A stretch of DNA of 64,000 nt, taken from the NCBI RefSeq assembly GCF_000967425.1, contig NZ_FO082820.1, positions 124,001 to 188,000 on the forward strand, in the 5' to 3' direction. A model generated the notes under the pieces. That model was given only the letters and a program-made list of their open reading frames with translations. It was not told the DNA's origin and did not search any database. Position 1 is the first letter of the stretch. Every line of letters starts with the position of its first letter. The DNA is from Pseudorhizobium banfieldiae. Lineage in GTDB: Bacteria; Pseudomonadota; Alphaproteobacteria; Rhizobiales; Rhizobiaceae. The position numbers were made by a program, and so were the translations under genes. Positions 41,716-50,655 of this stretch are shown one piece after another.

Positions 41716-42887
41716 GCCGCAGCTCCGTAGCTGCCGAAGCGGGCGGGATCGAAGAAGGAAAGGTCGATCGAGGGCTTCTCACCGCAGATCAGCTGAACGA
41801 TCGATTGGCCGGTAATCGGGCCGAGACAGATGCCGTCGCCCTCGAACCCGGTCGCGACGAAGGCGTTTTCCAGACCCGGCACGCGGCCGACCAGCGGCAA
41901 CCCGTCGATGACCGCGGTGCGTACGCCGGCGAAGCTGCGCAGCAGCCTGACCGATGCAAGTCCCGGCACCAGTTCGACAGCATCACAAAGGATACGCGAG
42001 ACCGCTTCGATATCGTTTGTCCGCCGGTCGCCGAAATCCTCGCGCGTGCCGCCGATCAGGAACTGGCCGGTAACGAGCGGGTCGATCACGAGGCCCATGC
42101 CCCGCGGCGGCGGGGTATAGCCGACCTTCTGGCTTCCCTTGCTGAGCAGGTAGCGGCCAGACATGATGGCACCGGGCATGGCGGCGTTGAGGGTGGGTGC
42201 CCGTTCGGTCACCAGCAATTGTCCCTTGCGCGGGGTGAGGACCTGGGACAGGCCCAGAAGCGTGGCTGAGCCGTTGCCCGCCGCGACTACGACTACGTCT
42301 GCGGCGAGGCGCCCGCGGTTGGTGTCGATGCCGGTGACGCGCTGTCCACTCCGATCGCGCCGGAGGCCCTCCACCCGCGTATCGCGGTCGACGGTGATGC
42401 CGGAGGCGGTCAGAAGCCTGTGGACGATCTGGTAGCCGATGGCGTGGCCCTCGCCATGCACCTCGACAGCCATCCTCGCCTGGTTCGAAAGAACCGGAAA
42501 TGTCTGGCAGAGCCTGTCTCCCGAAAGCGTCTCGACCTTGACCCCCGCACTCTCCAGAGCTGCCGAATGGCTCGCGAGAACCGTGCACTCCTCGTCGGAA
42601 GCGGCTATGATGAAAGTGGAACGCCGCTTGAACGCACCCGCCAGAAGGCCTTCGTCGGCAAGTTGACCGTAGAGGCGCACGCCTTCGAGCGCTGCCGACA
42701 TCATAGGTCCGGGGCGTTTGCTCGCCACGGAAACGGCGCCGTCCGCAGCCCCTGTCGCTTCGGCGGCGGGAGCCGAGGCGTCGAGAAGCCTGACCGAGAC
42801 ACCTCGCCTGGCCAGGAAATAGGCGCTTGCCGCTCCGATGATGCCGGAGCCGACGACGATGGCGCTGGACGGAGGGCGAGGTTGCAT
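41712..42887 (-). CDS. FAD-dependent amino-acid oxidoreductase (DAO family), dehydrogenase beta subunit
   Basis: 391 residues. N-terminal FAD motif AIVVGSGIIGAASAYFLARRG; C-terminal DAO signature including RSFAGVRTAVIDGLPLVGRV and VATGFEGDGICLGPITG. Similar to sarcosine/D-amino-acid dehydrogenase beta subunits and HcnC/OoxB. It is the catalytic subunit expected to oxidise the C-N bond of a D-amino acid, imino acid or opine. First gene of the nine-gene operon; start set at the family N-terminus, 152 bp from the divergent LysR start. Confidence 0.87.
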   Translation of the reverse strand: MQPRPPSSAIVVGSGIIGAASAYFLARRGVSVRLLDASAPAAEATGAADGAVSVASKRPGPMMSAALEGVRLYGQLADEGLLAGAFKRRSTFIIAASDEECTVLASHSAALESAGVKVETLSGDRLCQTFPVLSNQARMAVEVHGEGHAIGYQIVHRLLTASGITVDRDTRVEGLRRDRSGQRVTGIDTNRGRLAADVVVVAAGNGSATLLGLSQVLTPRKGQLLVTERAPTLNAAMPGAIMSGRYLLSKGSQKVGYTPPPRGMGLVIDPLVTGQFLIGGTREDFGDRRTNDIEAVSRILCDAVELVPGLASVRLLRSFAGVRTAVIDGLPLVGRVPGLENAFVATGFEGDGICLGPITGQSIVQLICGEKPSIDLSFFDPARFGSYGAAA

Positions 42888-43039
42888 GTGCGAACGGCCG
42901 AGCCTTGTTGGTTGTCGGCCAATATTGGCGGCGGTGATGCGCCAGCGTCGATACAAGATGACGCCCGTGCTTGTTCACGAAATTTGTATCCGGTACGACG
43001 GGCCGGAGCCTTATCAAGGTGGGAGGAAACGGGTACCCC
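42888..43039. promoter_or_regulatory. divergent promoter region between amino-acid operon and its LysR regulator
   Basis: 152 bases between two outward-facing starts. AT-rich for its surroundings around 42978-42995, including ACGAAATTTGTA. LysR proteins usually bind such intergenic regions and control the divergent operon; no single operator could be defined with confidence. Confidence 0.45.
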
Positions 43040-43969
43040 ATGGCAAAGATCAGCCTCACACTCATCCAGACCTTCTACCAGGTGGCTCGCCACGGCTCGT
43101 TTTCCGGCGCGGCGCGGGAACTCAATCTGAGCTATCAGTCGGCCGCCAACCACGTCCGGCGACTGGAACAGATCCTCCAGGGAAAGCTGATCGACTCCGA
43201 GCAGGGCGCCAAGCGGATATCGCTCACGCCGCGCGGACGGGCGCTATACAGCCTCCTTCATCCGGAGCTCGACATCATGCTCGAGCGGCTGACGAAGCTG
43301 ATCGAGAACCAGCGATCGTCGCTGCGCGTCGGGATGCCCCAGGCGATCTTCTTCTACCTGTTCCCCCGGGTGCTGTCCCGGTTTCGCGAAGCCTTCCCCG
43401 AGATGGAGTTCGCGGTCTACGAGCGAGACACGGTGCTGGCGGAGCTCGTCAAGAACGGCAGCCTTGATGTCTGCATATCGGAGCGCTACTTCGGCGACCC
43501 CGTTGTCCCGCAGCGCCTGCTCGGCAGCTATCGGCTGAGCCTGGTCTATCCGCGTGTGTGGGGGGAGCCGCCAAAGCAGGAGGATATTCCTGGCTGGGCC
43601 GAGGGACGCCCCTTCGTGACCTACGAGCCTGGGCAGACCCTGAGGAACCTTGCAGTCGACTTTCTGGGCCGCGATGGTGCGATCGTCCAGCCGGCTATTT
43701 CGACCTCCGGAAGTTCCAGCGTCAAGCGGTGCGTGGAAGAAGGTCTGGGCTTCTCGATCATCCCCTCCTGGTGCGTCGGGCCGGAAGATGGCGCGATCCG
43801 CAGCACGAAGCTGACGAACCTGCCCGAGGTGCGGGTCTATTTCGGCAGTGCAGGCTTTCTGCAGAAGCATCCGATGGTCCAGCAACTGCTGGAAGATTGC
43901 CGGCGGGAACTGGTCGGCCCGGTACTCGATCCGCCGCGCAGCAGCGAGATTTCCGTCCCGCCGCTGTGA
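43040..43969 (+). CDS. LysR-family transcriptional regulator (amino-acid island)
   Basis: 309 residues. N-terminal winged helix LIQTFYQVARHGSFSGAARELNLSYQSAANHVRRLE (about 6-41) and a substrate-binding domain with RVGMPQAIFFYLFPRVLSRF, SISERYF-like strand and VEEGLGFSIIPSW. It is divergent from the nine-gene operon and upstream of the solute-binding-protein gene, so it probably controls both. The helix QSAANHVR is slightly unusual compared with the common QSAVSRQI. Confidence 0.9.
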   Translation: MAKISLTLIQTFYQVARHGSFSGAARELNLSYQSAANHVRRLEQILQGKLIDSEQGAKRISLTPRGRALYSLLHPELDIMLERLTKLIENQRSSLRVGMPQAIFFYLFPRVLSRFREAFPEMEFAVYERDTVLAELVKNGSLDVCISERYFGDPVVPQRLLGSYRLSLVYPRVWGEPPKQEDIPGWAEGRPFVTYEPGQTLRNLAVDFLGRDGAIVQPAISTSGSSSVKRCVEEGLGFSIIPSWCVGPEDGAIRSTKLTNLPEVRVYFGSAGFLQKHPMVQQLLEDCRRELVGPVLDPPRSSEISVPPL

Positions 43970-44127
43970 TCGGGACATATAAAAAACCCGCTAAGTCCCT
44001 CGGCGTCTCTAGCATTGTTCCCGGCCAATTCGCCGCTAGGCTGATCTTCACCGGCAAGCCCGCGAGGCATCTGAGCCGAGTGGGGGGACGGACATCAACA
44101 AGATTCCGGGGAACTAGGAGAAGAAGC

Positions 44128-44955
44128 ATGAACATTATTTCCAAGATCTGTGGGGTAGCGGCGATGGCGCTGTCGCTGTTGGGTGGCACGGCGGCCTCGG
44201 CCGGCACCATCGACGACATCCGCTCGCGCGGCGTGCTTCGCATTCCGGCGATCCTCAACGAGACGCCCTATTTCAACAAGGATCCGCGCACCGGCGAATG
44301 GCAGGGCTTCGTCATCGACATGGCGAACGACATCGCCAAGACGCTGGACGTCAAGCTTGAAGTGGTCGAGTCCAGTTGGGCAAACGCGATCCTCGACGTC
44401 CAGAGCGGCAAGGTCGACATGGCATTCGCCGTGACGGCGACGCCGGTCCGCGCCATGTCAGTCTCCTTCTCCGAGCCGACCTACTACAACAGCTTCGTGC
44501 TCGTCTCCGCCAAGGAAGAGATTGCCGGGAAGACCTGGAAGGAACTCAACGACCCGCAGTACACCTTCGCCGTTGACCTCGGCTCTGCCCAGGACCTGAT
44601 CACCCAGCAATACCTGCCCAAGGCCAACGTGCTGCGCTTCAAGACGCGTGACGAGGCGATCGTTGCAGTGACCACCGGCAAGGCCGATGCGCTGGTCAAC
44701 ACCATGCTGAACGGCCTGGTCATTGCCAAGAAGGCTCCGACCATCGGCGCCGTGCAGGTCCCGACGCCGGTTCTCTCCACGCCTTCGGTCATCGCTCTCA
44801 ACTATGGTGGCGACGAGACCTTCAAGAGCTTTGTCTCCGCCTGGGCCGAATACAATCGCCGCATCGGCAACAACCAGACATGGATCCTGAAGAGCCTCGA
44901 GACCTTCGACATCACCCTCGAAGACATGCCGGTCGGCTTCGGCTTCGGCGGCTGA
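44128..44955 (+). CDS. amino-acid ABC transporter solute-binding protein
   Basis: 275 residues with a signal peptide (cleavage near AASAGTI). The polar-amino-acid SBP family pattern is clear: SRGVLRIPAILNETPYF, GEWQGFVIDMANDIAKTLDV, VDMAFAVTATPVRAMSVSFSEP. It is separated from its permease and ATPase genes (35376-36832) by the LysR gene and on the opposite strand. GGAG precedes the ATG by about 8 bases. A strong terminator follows, so it may be expressed separately at a high level. Confidence 0.92.
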   Translation: MNIISKICGVAAMALSLLGGTAASAGTIDDIRSRGVLRIPAILNETPYFNKDPRTGEWQGFVIDMANDIAKTLDVKLEVVESSWANAILDVQSGKVDMAFAVTATPVRAMSVSFSEPTYYNSFVLVSAKEEIAGKTWKELNDPQYTFAVDLGSAQDLITQQYLPKANVLRFKTRDEAIVAVTTGKADALVNTMLNGLVIAKKAPTIGAVQVPTPVLSTPSVIALNYGGDETFKSFVSAWAEYNRRIGNNQTWILKSLETFDITLEDMPVGFGFGG

Positions 44956-44997
44956 CCTCCAGATCGCTGCCGGGACCCGTCACGGCGACGACCTCTG

Positions 44998-45030
44998 AAC
45001 GCGCGGAACGACCTCGTTCCGCGCGTTTTT
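44998..45030 (+). terminator. rho-independent terminator after the solute-binding-protein gene
   Basis: AACGCGCGGAAC (44998-45009) pairs perfectly with GTTCCGCGCGTT (45016-45027) around GACCTC, followed by T residues. Stable 12-bp GC-rich stem. Confidence 0.9.
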
Positions 45031-45158
45031 CTGGATGGTCGACATTCACTACGGGCTAAACCTCCGCTCTGTCCGTTGCGACCAATCGTCAGTGTGCCTT
45101 GCAGCGCGCGCGCATTACCCCTTGCCCTGCTGACAATGTTACATCCGGGGAGGGTGGA

Positions 45159-46328
45159 GTGGAGATTTCTCACGCTTACAACATGCGGGCGATATCGGCG
45201 AAGATCATACGTGGTGGATCGTCCAAGGGCATTTATCTCAACCGCGATGACCTTCCGGGTGAGAAATCCAGTCTCGATGAGATCGTCCTCAAGATCTTCG
45301 GATCTCCTGACAGGCGCCAGATCGATGGGCTGGGAGGCGCCGACAAGCTGACCAGCAAGGTCGCTGTCATGGGCAAGCCGACGCGGTCAGACTGTCACAT
45401 TGACTACCTCTTCGGCCAGGTCAACACTGAGCTCCCACGTGTCGACTGGGCAGCAAACTGCGGCAACCTCTCCGCTGGCGCAGCACTCTATGGGGCACTG
45501 GTAGGAGCATGCGAGGTCGAGGAGGGCGTCGCGCGGGTCGACATCCACCAGGTCAACACCGGTCGAAAACTTGTGGCACATGTACCGCTCGAAGATGGGG
45601 CGCCGGCGGTGGAAGGCGACTTCGCCATCGGCGGGGTGCCGGGCACGGGTGCACGGATCGATCTGGATTTCGGCGATTTTGCAGGCTCCGCACTCGGCGG
45701 GCATGTGCTGCCGACCGGCAGGTCTGTCGACCGGTTCGCCATTCCGGGTGTCGGGGATATCGATGTCAGCGTCGTGGACATGGCCAACTTGCTGTTCTTC
45801 GTGCGAGCAGGCGACATCGGCATGGACGTCAATGCCTCCATCTACGACATGCAGGCCGACGAAGGACTGGTGAGGCGGCTGGAAGCGGTTCGTAAGGCAG
45901 TATCGGCCGAGATTGGTTTCATCACCGGCCCGGACGCGGACGAACGTTTGCGCATCAGTACGAACCCGCTGATCTTCGCGGTCGCTCCGGCGATGGATTA
46001 CCAGGCGACGAACAGGATCGGTATTGAGGCGTCCGACTATCACCTCTTCTCCCGCTCCCTCGCCCGCTTCGAATTCTCGAAGGCCTATCCCGGTTCGGGC
46101 GCCGCTGGGACTGCGGTGGCCGCAGGCATACCTGGTACCCTGGTCCATCAGGCGGTTGGTGATCTCGTCCAGTCTGCCGGACCATACGACCTGCGCGTGG
46201 GACATCCGGGCGGCGTGCTGGAAGTGGCTGCCGAAGTGCATGCAGGCGAAGAGGGGATCATGGTACGCAAGGCCCTGATCGGGCGGACGGCTCGCCTGGT
46301 CATGGATGGGACGACTTATATCCGTTAA
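45159..46328 (+). CDS. PrpF-family isomerase (oxalomesaconate tautomerase/aconitate isomerase-like)
   Basis: About 389 residues, diaminopimelate-epimerase-like fold. Motifs of the PrpF family: KIIRGGSSKGIYLNRDDLP near the start, GGADKLTSKVAVM, the catalytic-lysine region, and ANCGNLSAGAALYGAL. Such proteins shift double bonds in aconitates, oxalomesaconate or methylaconitate. Start is uncertain: a GTG at 45159 has GGGGAGGG 5 bases upstream, while the first ATG (45183) lacks a site. It converges with a LysR gene by a 4-bp overlap. Confidence 0.85.
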   Translation: MEISHAYNMRAISAKIIRGGSSKGIYLNRDDLPGEKSSLDEIVLKIFGSPDRRQIDGLGGADKLTSKVAVMGKPTRSDCHIDYLFGQVNTELPRVDWAANCGNLSAGAALYGALVGACEVEEGVARVDIHQVNTGRKLVAHVPLEDGAPAVEGDFAIGGVPGTGARIDLDFGDFAGSALGGHVLPTGRSVDRFAIPGVGDIDVSVVDMANLLFFVRAGDIGMDVNASIYDMQADEGLVRRLEAVRKAVSAEIGFITGPDADERLRISTNPLIFAVAPAMDYQATNRIGIEASDYHLFSRSLARFEFSKAYPGSGAAGTAVAAGIPGTLVHQAVGDLVQSAGPYDLRVGHPGGVLEVAAEVHAGEEGIMVRKALIGRTARLVMDGTTYIR

Positions 46329-47248
46329 GCCTGCTCGATGAGCGGTTCCGACAGGGTGGTGGGACGGGCGTCATCGGTGCGCTCCACTTCTGCTGCGAGC
46401 CATTTGATGAAACCGCGAACCCGGGCATTGGCATAGCGCGTCCAGATCACGAAGAGCCCGAGGTCGCGCTCGATCGGCTGGAAGATGGGCACAAGCTGCC
46501 CGGCGGCGATCTCCTCCGCGACGAGAAATGGCTGGCCGATTGCAACGCCCAGACCCTCCTGGGCAGCGCGATAGGTGAGGATAGAACTCGGAAACTCGTC
46601 CCCTTCAATGGATTGCGAAGGAAGGCCTACTCCCTCAAACCAGTGGTGCCAGTCGAGCCTGCGGTAGTGGGAGGTGAGCAGCGGTACCGAGAGAAGGTCC
46701 TTGGGAGATGTCAGCCTCTGCTGCCTCAGATAGGCCGGGCTGCAAAAGGGCTGCAATACGTCCCGGTAGAGGAGGAGGGAGAACTCGGGATCGACTTCCG
46801 ACATGCGCCTGAGTTGTATCGCGACGTCGAACGCGCTGGTCTCGGGATCGACGGGCGAAATGCACGTCTTGATCTTGATCTGCGTGTTACGGTGGACCTC
46901 GGAGAATGCCTTGAGGCGTGGGATAAGCCATTTGCCCGCGAAGGTGGGATAGGCCGCGACGCGAACGGCCGTCGACCTGTTTCGCGCCAGAAGCAGATCC
47001 GTCGCGGTGGCAATATTGTCCATGGCTGGACCGATCCGCTCCATGTAGTCCCGGCCATCCTGGGTGAGCTCTATGCCGCGGCTTTCGCGGAGGAAGAGCT
47101 TGGTTCCGAGGTATTCCTCCAATGTGGAAACCTGCCGGCTTACGGCGGACTGCGTCACCCCCATCTCCTGGGCGGCGCGACTGAAGCTGCCCGAACGGGC
47201 GGCGACATGGAAGACATGCAGGGGGTTGAGCGGCGGCATTTTTGGCAT
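46325..47248 (-). CDS. LysR-family regulator, GcvA-like
   Basis: 307 residues. Winged helix PLNPLHVFHVAARSGSFSRAAQEMGVTQSAVSRQVSTLEEYLG (about 6-48) is of the GcvA type, and the effector domain has YPTFAGKWLIPRLKAF and the WHHWFEG region. Convergent with the PrpF-like gene and divergent from the acyl-CoA dehydrogenase operon 173 bp away, so it is the best candidate regulator of that operon. Confidence 0.9.
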   Translation of the reverse strand: MPKMPPLNPLHVFHVAARSGSFSRAAQEMGVTQSAVSRQVSTLEEYLGTKLFLRESRGIELTQDGRDYMERIGPAMDNIATATDLLLARNRSTAVRVAAYPTFAGKWLIPRLKAFSEVHRNTQIKIKTCISPVDPETSAFDVAIQLRRMSEVDPEFSLLLYRDVLQPFCSPAYLRQQRLTSPKDLLSVPLLTSHYRRLDWHHWFEGVGLPSQSIEGDEFPSSILTYRAAQEGLGVAIGQPFLVAEEIAAGQLVPIFQPIERDLGLFVIWTRYANARVRGFIKWLAAEVERTDDARPTTLSEPLIEQA

Positions 47249-47421
47249 TGGCGATCCCGCAGACTGTTCGAACGATTGCCACCATGAAACACGGCGGTGA
47301 CGGCTTCCACCGCCAATCCATTGGGGCGATATGAGCTTAGGTCATGCCGGCCTGAGGTCTGCGAAGTTGTCATCGCCCCGCCCTGTGTCAAAACGGCAAG
47401 AGTTTGGATCAGGAGGCCGCA

Positions 47422-48570
47422 TTGTATTCCCATCTCACCTCGGAACAGGCCGAACTGGCCAGCACCGTCCGCCGGTTTGCCGAAAAGGAACTGGCTGAAG
47501 GCGCGCTCAAGCGTGCTCATGCGCGGGAATATCCGTGGGAGGTCGCGCATAAGCTTGCCGGCATGGGCCTCCTCGGCATCACGATGAAGGAGGAGGACGG
47601 CGGCGTCGGTGGCACCTTGATGGATGCCGTCATCGCCATCCAGGAGATCGCCAAGGTCTGTCCGAAGAGCGCGGACATCGTCCAGGCGGGCAATTTCGGA
47701 CCGATACGGACATTTGTCGAATACGCGACGGAGGACCAGAAGAAGCGCTACCTGGCGGATCTTCTGGAAGGCAAGGCACTGATTTCGCTCGGCATGTCGG
47801 AACCGGATGCCGGATCGGCCGTCACCGAGCTGAAGACGAAAGCCGTCGAGGATGGCGACCATGTCATCATCAATGGCTCGAAGGTCTTCTCGACCCATAG
47901 CCCCGAGGCCAAGCTGTTCCTCATCTACGTGCGCTTCGGGCCCGGCACCGGCGGCATTGGCTCGGTGCTCATCGAGCGCGGCACGCCCGGCTTCACGATC
48001 GGAGAACGTTCCAGTTTCATGAGCGGTGAGGAGTGGTGCCCGCTCTATTTCGAGGACTGCCGTATCCCGAAAGCCAATATCCTGCTCGGTCCAGGTGGCT
48101 TCAAGAAGCAGATCTCGGGCTTCAATGTCGAGCGTATCGGCAACGCATCGCGGGCACTGGCGCTCGGCCAGTATGCATTCCAGGTGGCGCGCCAGTATGC
48201 CCTTGACCGAAACCAGTTCGGCCGTCCTCTTTGCGAATTCCAGGGCCTGCAATGGAAGTTCTCCGAAATGGCCGTCAAGCTGGAAGCGGCGCAGATGCTG
48301 CTCTACCGGGCGGCCTCCGTCCAGAATGGTGAACTGCCAAGCGCCTACGACACGGCGGTCGCGAAGCTTGCCTGCAATCAGGCCGGCTTCGAGGTGGCGA
48401 ACGAGGCCCTGCAAGTGATGGGCGGCTACGGCTACAGTACAGAAAGCCTTGTCGAATACTGCGTGAAGCGTACACGCGGTTGGATGATCGCCGGCGGCTC
48501 GATCGAAATGCTCAAGAACCGTATTGCCGAACACGTCTTCGAGCGGCGGTTCGATCAGCGCGCACGCTAG
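47422..48570 (+). CDS. acyl-CoA dehydrogenase
   Basis: 382 residues. Family motifs: LISLGMSEPDAGSAVTELKTK (about 120-140), the FAD/substrate region, and VMGGYGYSTE before the C-terminus. The C-terminal base of the medium-chain type (Y-E-G-T) is replaced by IAGGS, but E237 in FNVERIG sits where isovaleryl- and long-chain dehydrogenases carry their catalytic glutamate. Start is the TTG at 47422, which has AGGAGG 5 bases upstream. First gene of a four-gene plus-strand catabolic operon. Confidence 0.88.
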   Translation: MYSHLTSEQAELASTVRRFAEKELAEGALKRAHAREYPWEVAHKLAGMGLLGITMKEEDGGVGGTLMDAVIAIQEIAKVCPKSADIVQAGNFGPIRTFVEYATEDQKKRYLADLLEGKALISLGMSEPDAGSAVTELKTKAVEDGDHVIINGSKVFSTHSPEAKLFLIYVRFGPGTGGIGSVLIERGTPGFTIGERSSFMSGEEWCPLYFEDCRIPKANILLGPGGFKKQISGFNVERIGNASRALALGQYAFQVARQYALDRNQFGRPLCEFQGLQWKFSEMAVKLEAAQMLLYRAASVQNGELPSAYDTAVAKLACNQAGFEVANEALQVMGGYGYSTESLVEYCVKRTRGWMIAGGSIEMLKNRIAEHVFERRFDQRAR

Positions 48571-48582
48571 GGAGTAGGCTTC

Positions 48583-50655
48583 ATGACTTTGAGTTCCGCT
48601 GCGCTGCTCAGGCCGCAATCCCTTGCCTTGATCGGCGTGTCCGACGATCCGTCGAAGACAGCAGGCCGCCCGCTGCAGTTTCTGCGGCGCGCCGGCTTCG
48701 ACGGGGAGATCTTCGTCGTTAATCCGCGGCGCGAGACCGTCCAGGGAGAGAAGGCCTACAAATCACTGGCGGATCTGCCGAAACGGCCCGACCATGCCTT
48801 CATCCTCACGGATGCGGAAAAGGCATTGGATGCTCTCGAGGAATGCGAGCGTCTCGGTGTTCCGGTCGCGACGATGTTGTCCAGCGGCTTCGCCGAGGCA
48901 GGCGAAAGAGGCCTCGCCAATCAGGCGCGTCTCGAGGCCATTCTCGCCCGCGGAACCATTCGGCTGGTCGGACCCTCGAGCATAGGCGTCGTCAATCTTC
49001 ATAACGGCCTGACCCTGACGGCCAATGCGGCCTTCGCGGAGCCGGACCTCCCGAAGGGCGGGATATTCGTTGGATCCCACAGCGGCAGCCTGATCGGTGC
49101 GCTCGTGTCGCGCGGCAAACGCAAGGGCATCGGCTTTGCCGGCCTCGTTTCAGTGGGTGCAGAGACCGATCTTTCGATCGGCGAGATCTGTCTGGCAACC
49201 CTCGATGACCCGCAGATCACCAGCTACATGCTGTTCATTGAGACGCTTCGCCATGCGGACAAGCTGCAGGAATTCGCGCTGGAGGCGGCCAAGCGCGGCA
49301 AGCCCGTCGCGGCTTTCAAGCTCGGTCGTTCGGAAGAGGCGGCCGAACTTGCCGTCTCCCATACCGGCTCGCTTGCGGGCGCCGATGAAGTTGCGGACAT
49401 CTTTCTCGCCGAGCTCGGCATAGCCCGGGTTGAATCGTTCGAGGGGCTGCTGGAAGTCATGCCGCTCCTGCAGCAGGTGCCTGCCTCTCTTGACGGCCCC
49501 CGCAGGGGCAGGGTCGGAGTGGTGACGACCACGGGCGGCGGCGCGGCCATGGCAGTCGACCAGATGGCGCTTCGCGGAGTCGATGTGGTGCCGGCCAGCG
49601 AAGAGACCCGTGCGCGCCTGCGGGAAAAGGGGATCGAACCGGGCGAGGGACGCATCATCGACCTGACGCTTGCCGGGACGCGCTATGATGTGATGAAGGC
49701 GACGCTGGACATCCTTCGAAGCGCTCCGGAATTCGACCTCGTGCTGGCGACGGCCGGCTCATCTGCCCGCTTCAACCCGGAGCTGGTCGTGCAGCCTGCT
49801 GTAGATGCTGCCCGCGAGCCGGGACATCCGCTGGCGGTATTTCTTGTCCCCGACGCGCCTGACGCCGCACGTCTTCTCGCGAAGGCGGGCGTACCGGCAT
49901 TCCAGGACCCGGAGACATGCGGGGACGCCATCGCGGCAGCCCTGCATCGCCGCGCGCCCACCCGTTCAACGCCACTCGACAGCTCGGCCTTCATCGGCGA
50001 GACCACAGTCCTGGACGAGGTCTCCTGCTACCGGCTGCTCGAGCACCACGGCCTGACCAGCGCCCCCCATATCGTGCTGAAGGTGGGGGACCCTGTTCCG
50101 CCACTGCCATTCGCCTATCCGGTCGTCGCCAAGGTTCTCGACAGCCGGATCGCCCACAAGACCGATGCCGGTGGGGTGGTGCTGCACATTGCCGATGCCG
50201 CTCAACTGGCCGAAGCCATGCAGGCGATCGTGTCGCGTGTGGAAGAGAATACCGGGATCAAGGCGTCCGAGATCCTGGTGCAACAGATGACACGCGGCAT
50301 CGGTGAGGTCCTGGTCGGCTTTCGTCGCGATCCGCAGGTAGGCCCGCTCGTGGTGCTTGCTGCCGGCGGTATCTTCACCGAGTTCTACCGCGACAGCACC
50401 ATGCGACTTGCGCCCGTCGACCGCGCGGCAGCGATGGAAATGATCCAGGAAATCAAGGCCAGCCGCATTCTGGACGGCTACCGCGGAGGTCCCAAGGGCG
50501 ATCTGGATGCACTTGCCGACGCCATCGTCTCCGTGTCCCGGCTCGCCACCGAAACGGCTCCGCGCGTCGAGGAGTTCGAGATCAACCCGCTCCTGGTCCT
50601 GCCGCGTGGCAAGGGAGTACGCGCCATCGATGGACTGGGAAGGATTGCACCATGA
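48583..50655 (+). CDS. NDP-forming acyl-CoA synthetase (acetate-CoA ligase, ADP-forming family), first copy
   Basis: 690 residues: CoA-binding domain (about 5-130), succinyl-CoA-ligase-like domains (about 140-460) with phospho-histidine H260 in AVSHTGSLAGAD, and a C-terminal ATP-grasp domain (about 470-690) with HKTDAGGVVLHI and RDPQVGPLVVLAAGG. Activates a carboxylic acid to its CoA ester reversibly with ATP/ADP. 12 bp after the acyl-CoA dehydrogenase and overlapping the FadB-like start by 4 bp. Paralogue of the product at 52875; substrate unknown. Confidence 0.88.
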   Translation: MTLSSAALLRPQSLALIGVSDDPSKTAGRPLQFLRRAGFDGEIFVVNPRRETVQGEKAYKSLADLPKRPDHAFILTDAEKALDALEECERLGVPVATMLSSGFAEAGERGLANQARLEAILARGTIRLVGPSSIGVVNLHNGLTLTANAAFAEPDLPKGGIFVGSHSGSLIGALVSRGKRKGIGFAGLVSVGAETDLSIGEICLATLDDPQITSYMLFIETLRHADKLQEFALEAAKRGKPVAAFKLGRSEEAAELAVSHTGSLAGADEVADIFLAELGIARVESFEGLLEVMPLLQQVPASLDGPRRGRVGVVTTTGGGAAMAVDQMALRGVDVVPASEETRARLREKGIEPGEGRIIDLTLAGTRYDVMKATLDILRSAPEFDLVLATAGSSARFNPELVVQPAVDAAREPGHPLAVFLVPDAPDAARLLAKAGVPAFQDPETCGDAIAAALHRRAPTRSTPLDSSAFIGETTVLDEVSCYRLLEHHGLTSAPHIVLKVGDPVPPLPFAYPVVAKVLDSRIAHKTDAGGVVLHIADAAQLAEAMQAIVSRVEENTGIKASEILVQQMTRGIGEVLVGFRRDPQVGPLVVLAAGGIFTEFYRDSTMRLAPVDRAAAMEMIQEIKASRILDGYRGGPKGDLDALADAIVSVSRLATETAPRVEEFEINPLLVLPRGKGVRAIDGLGRIAP

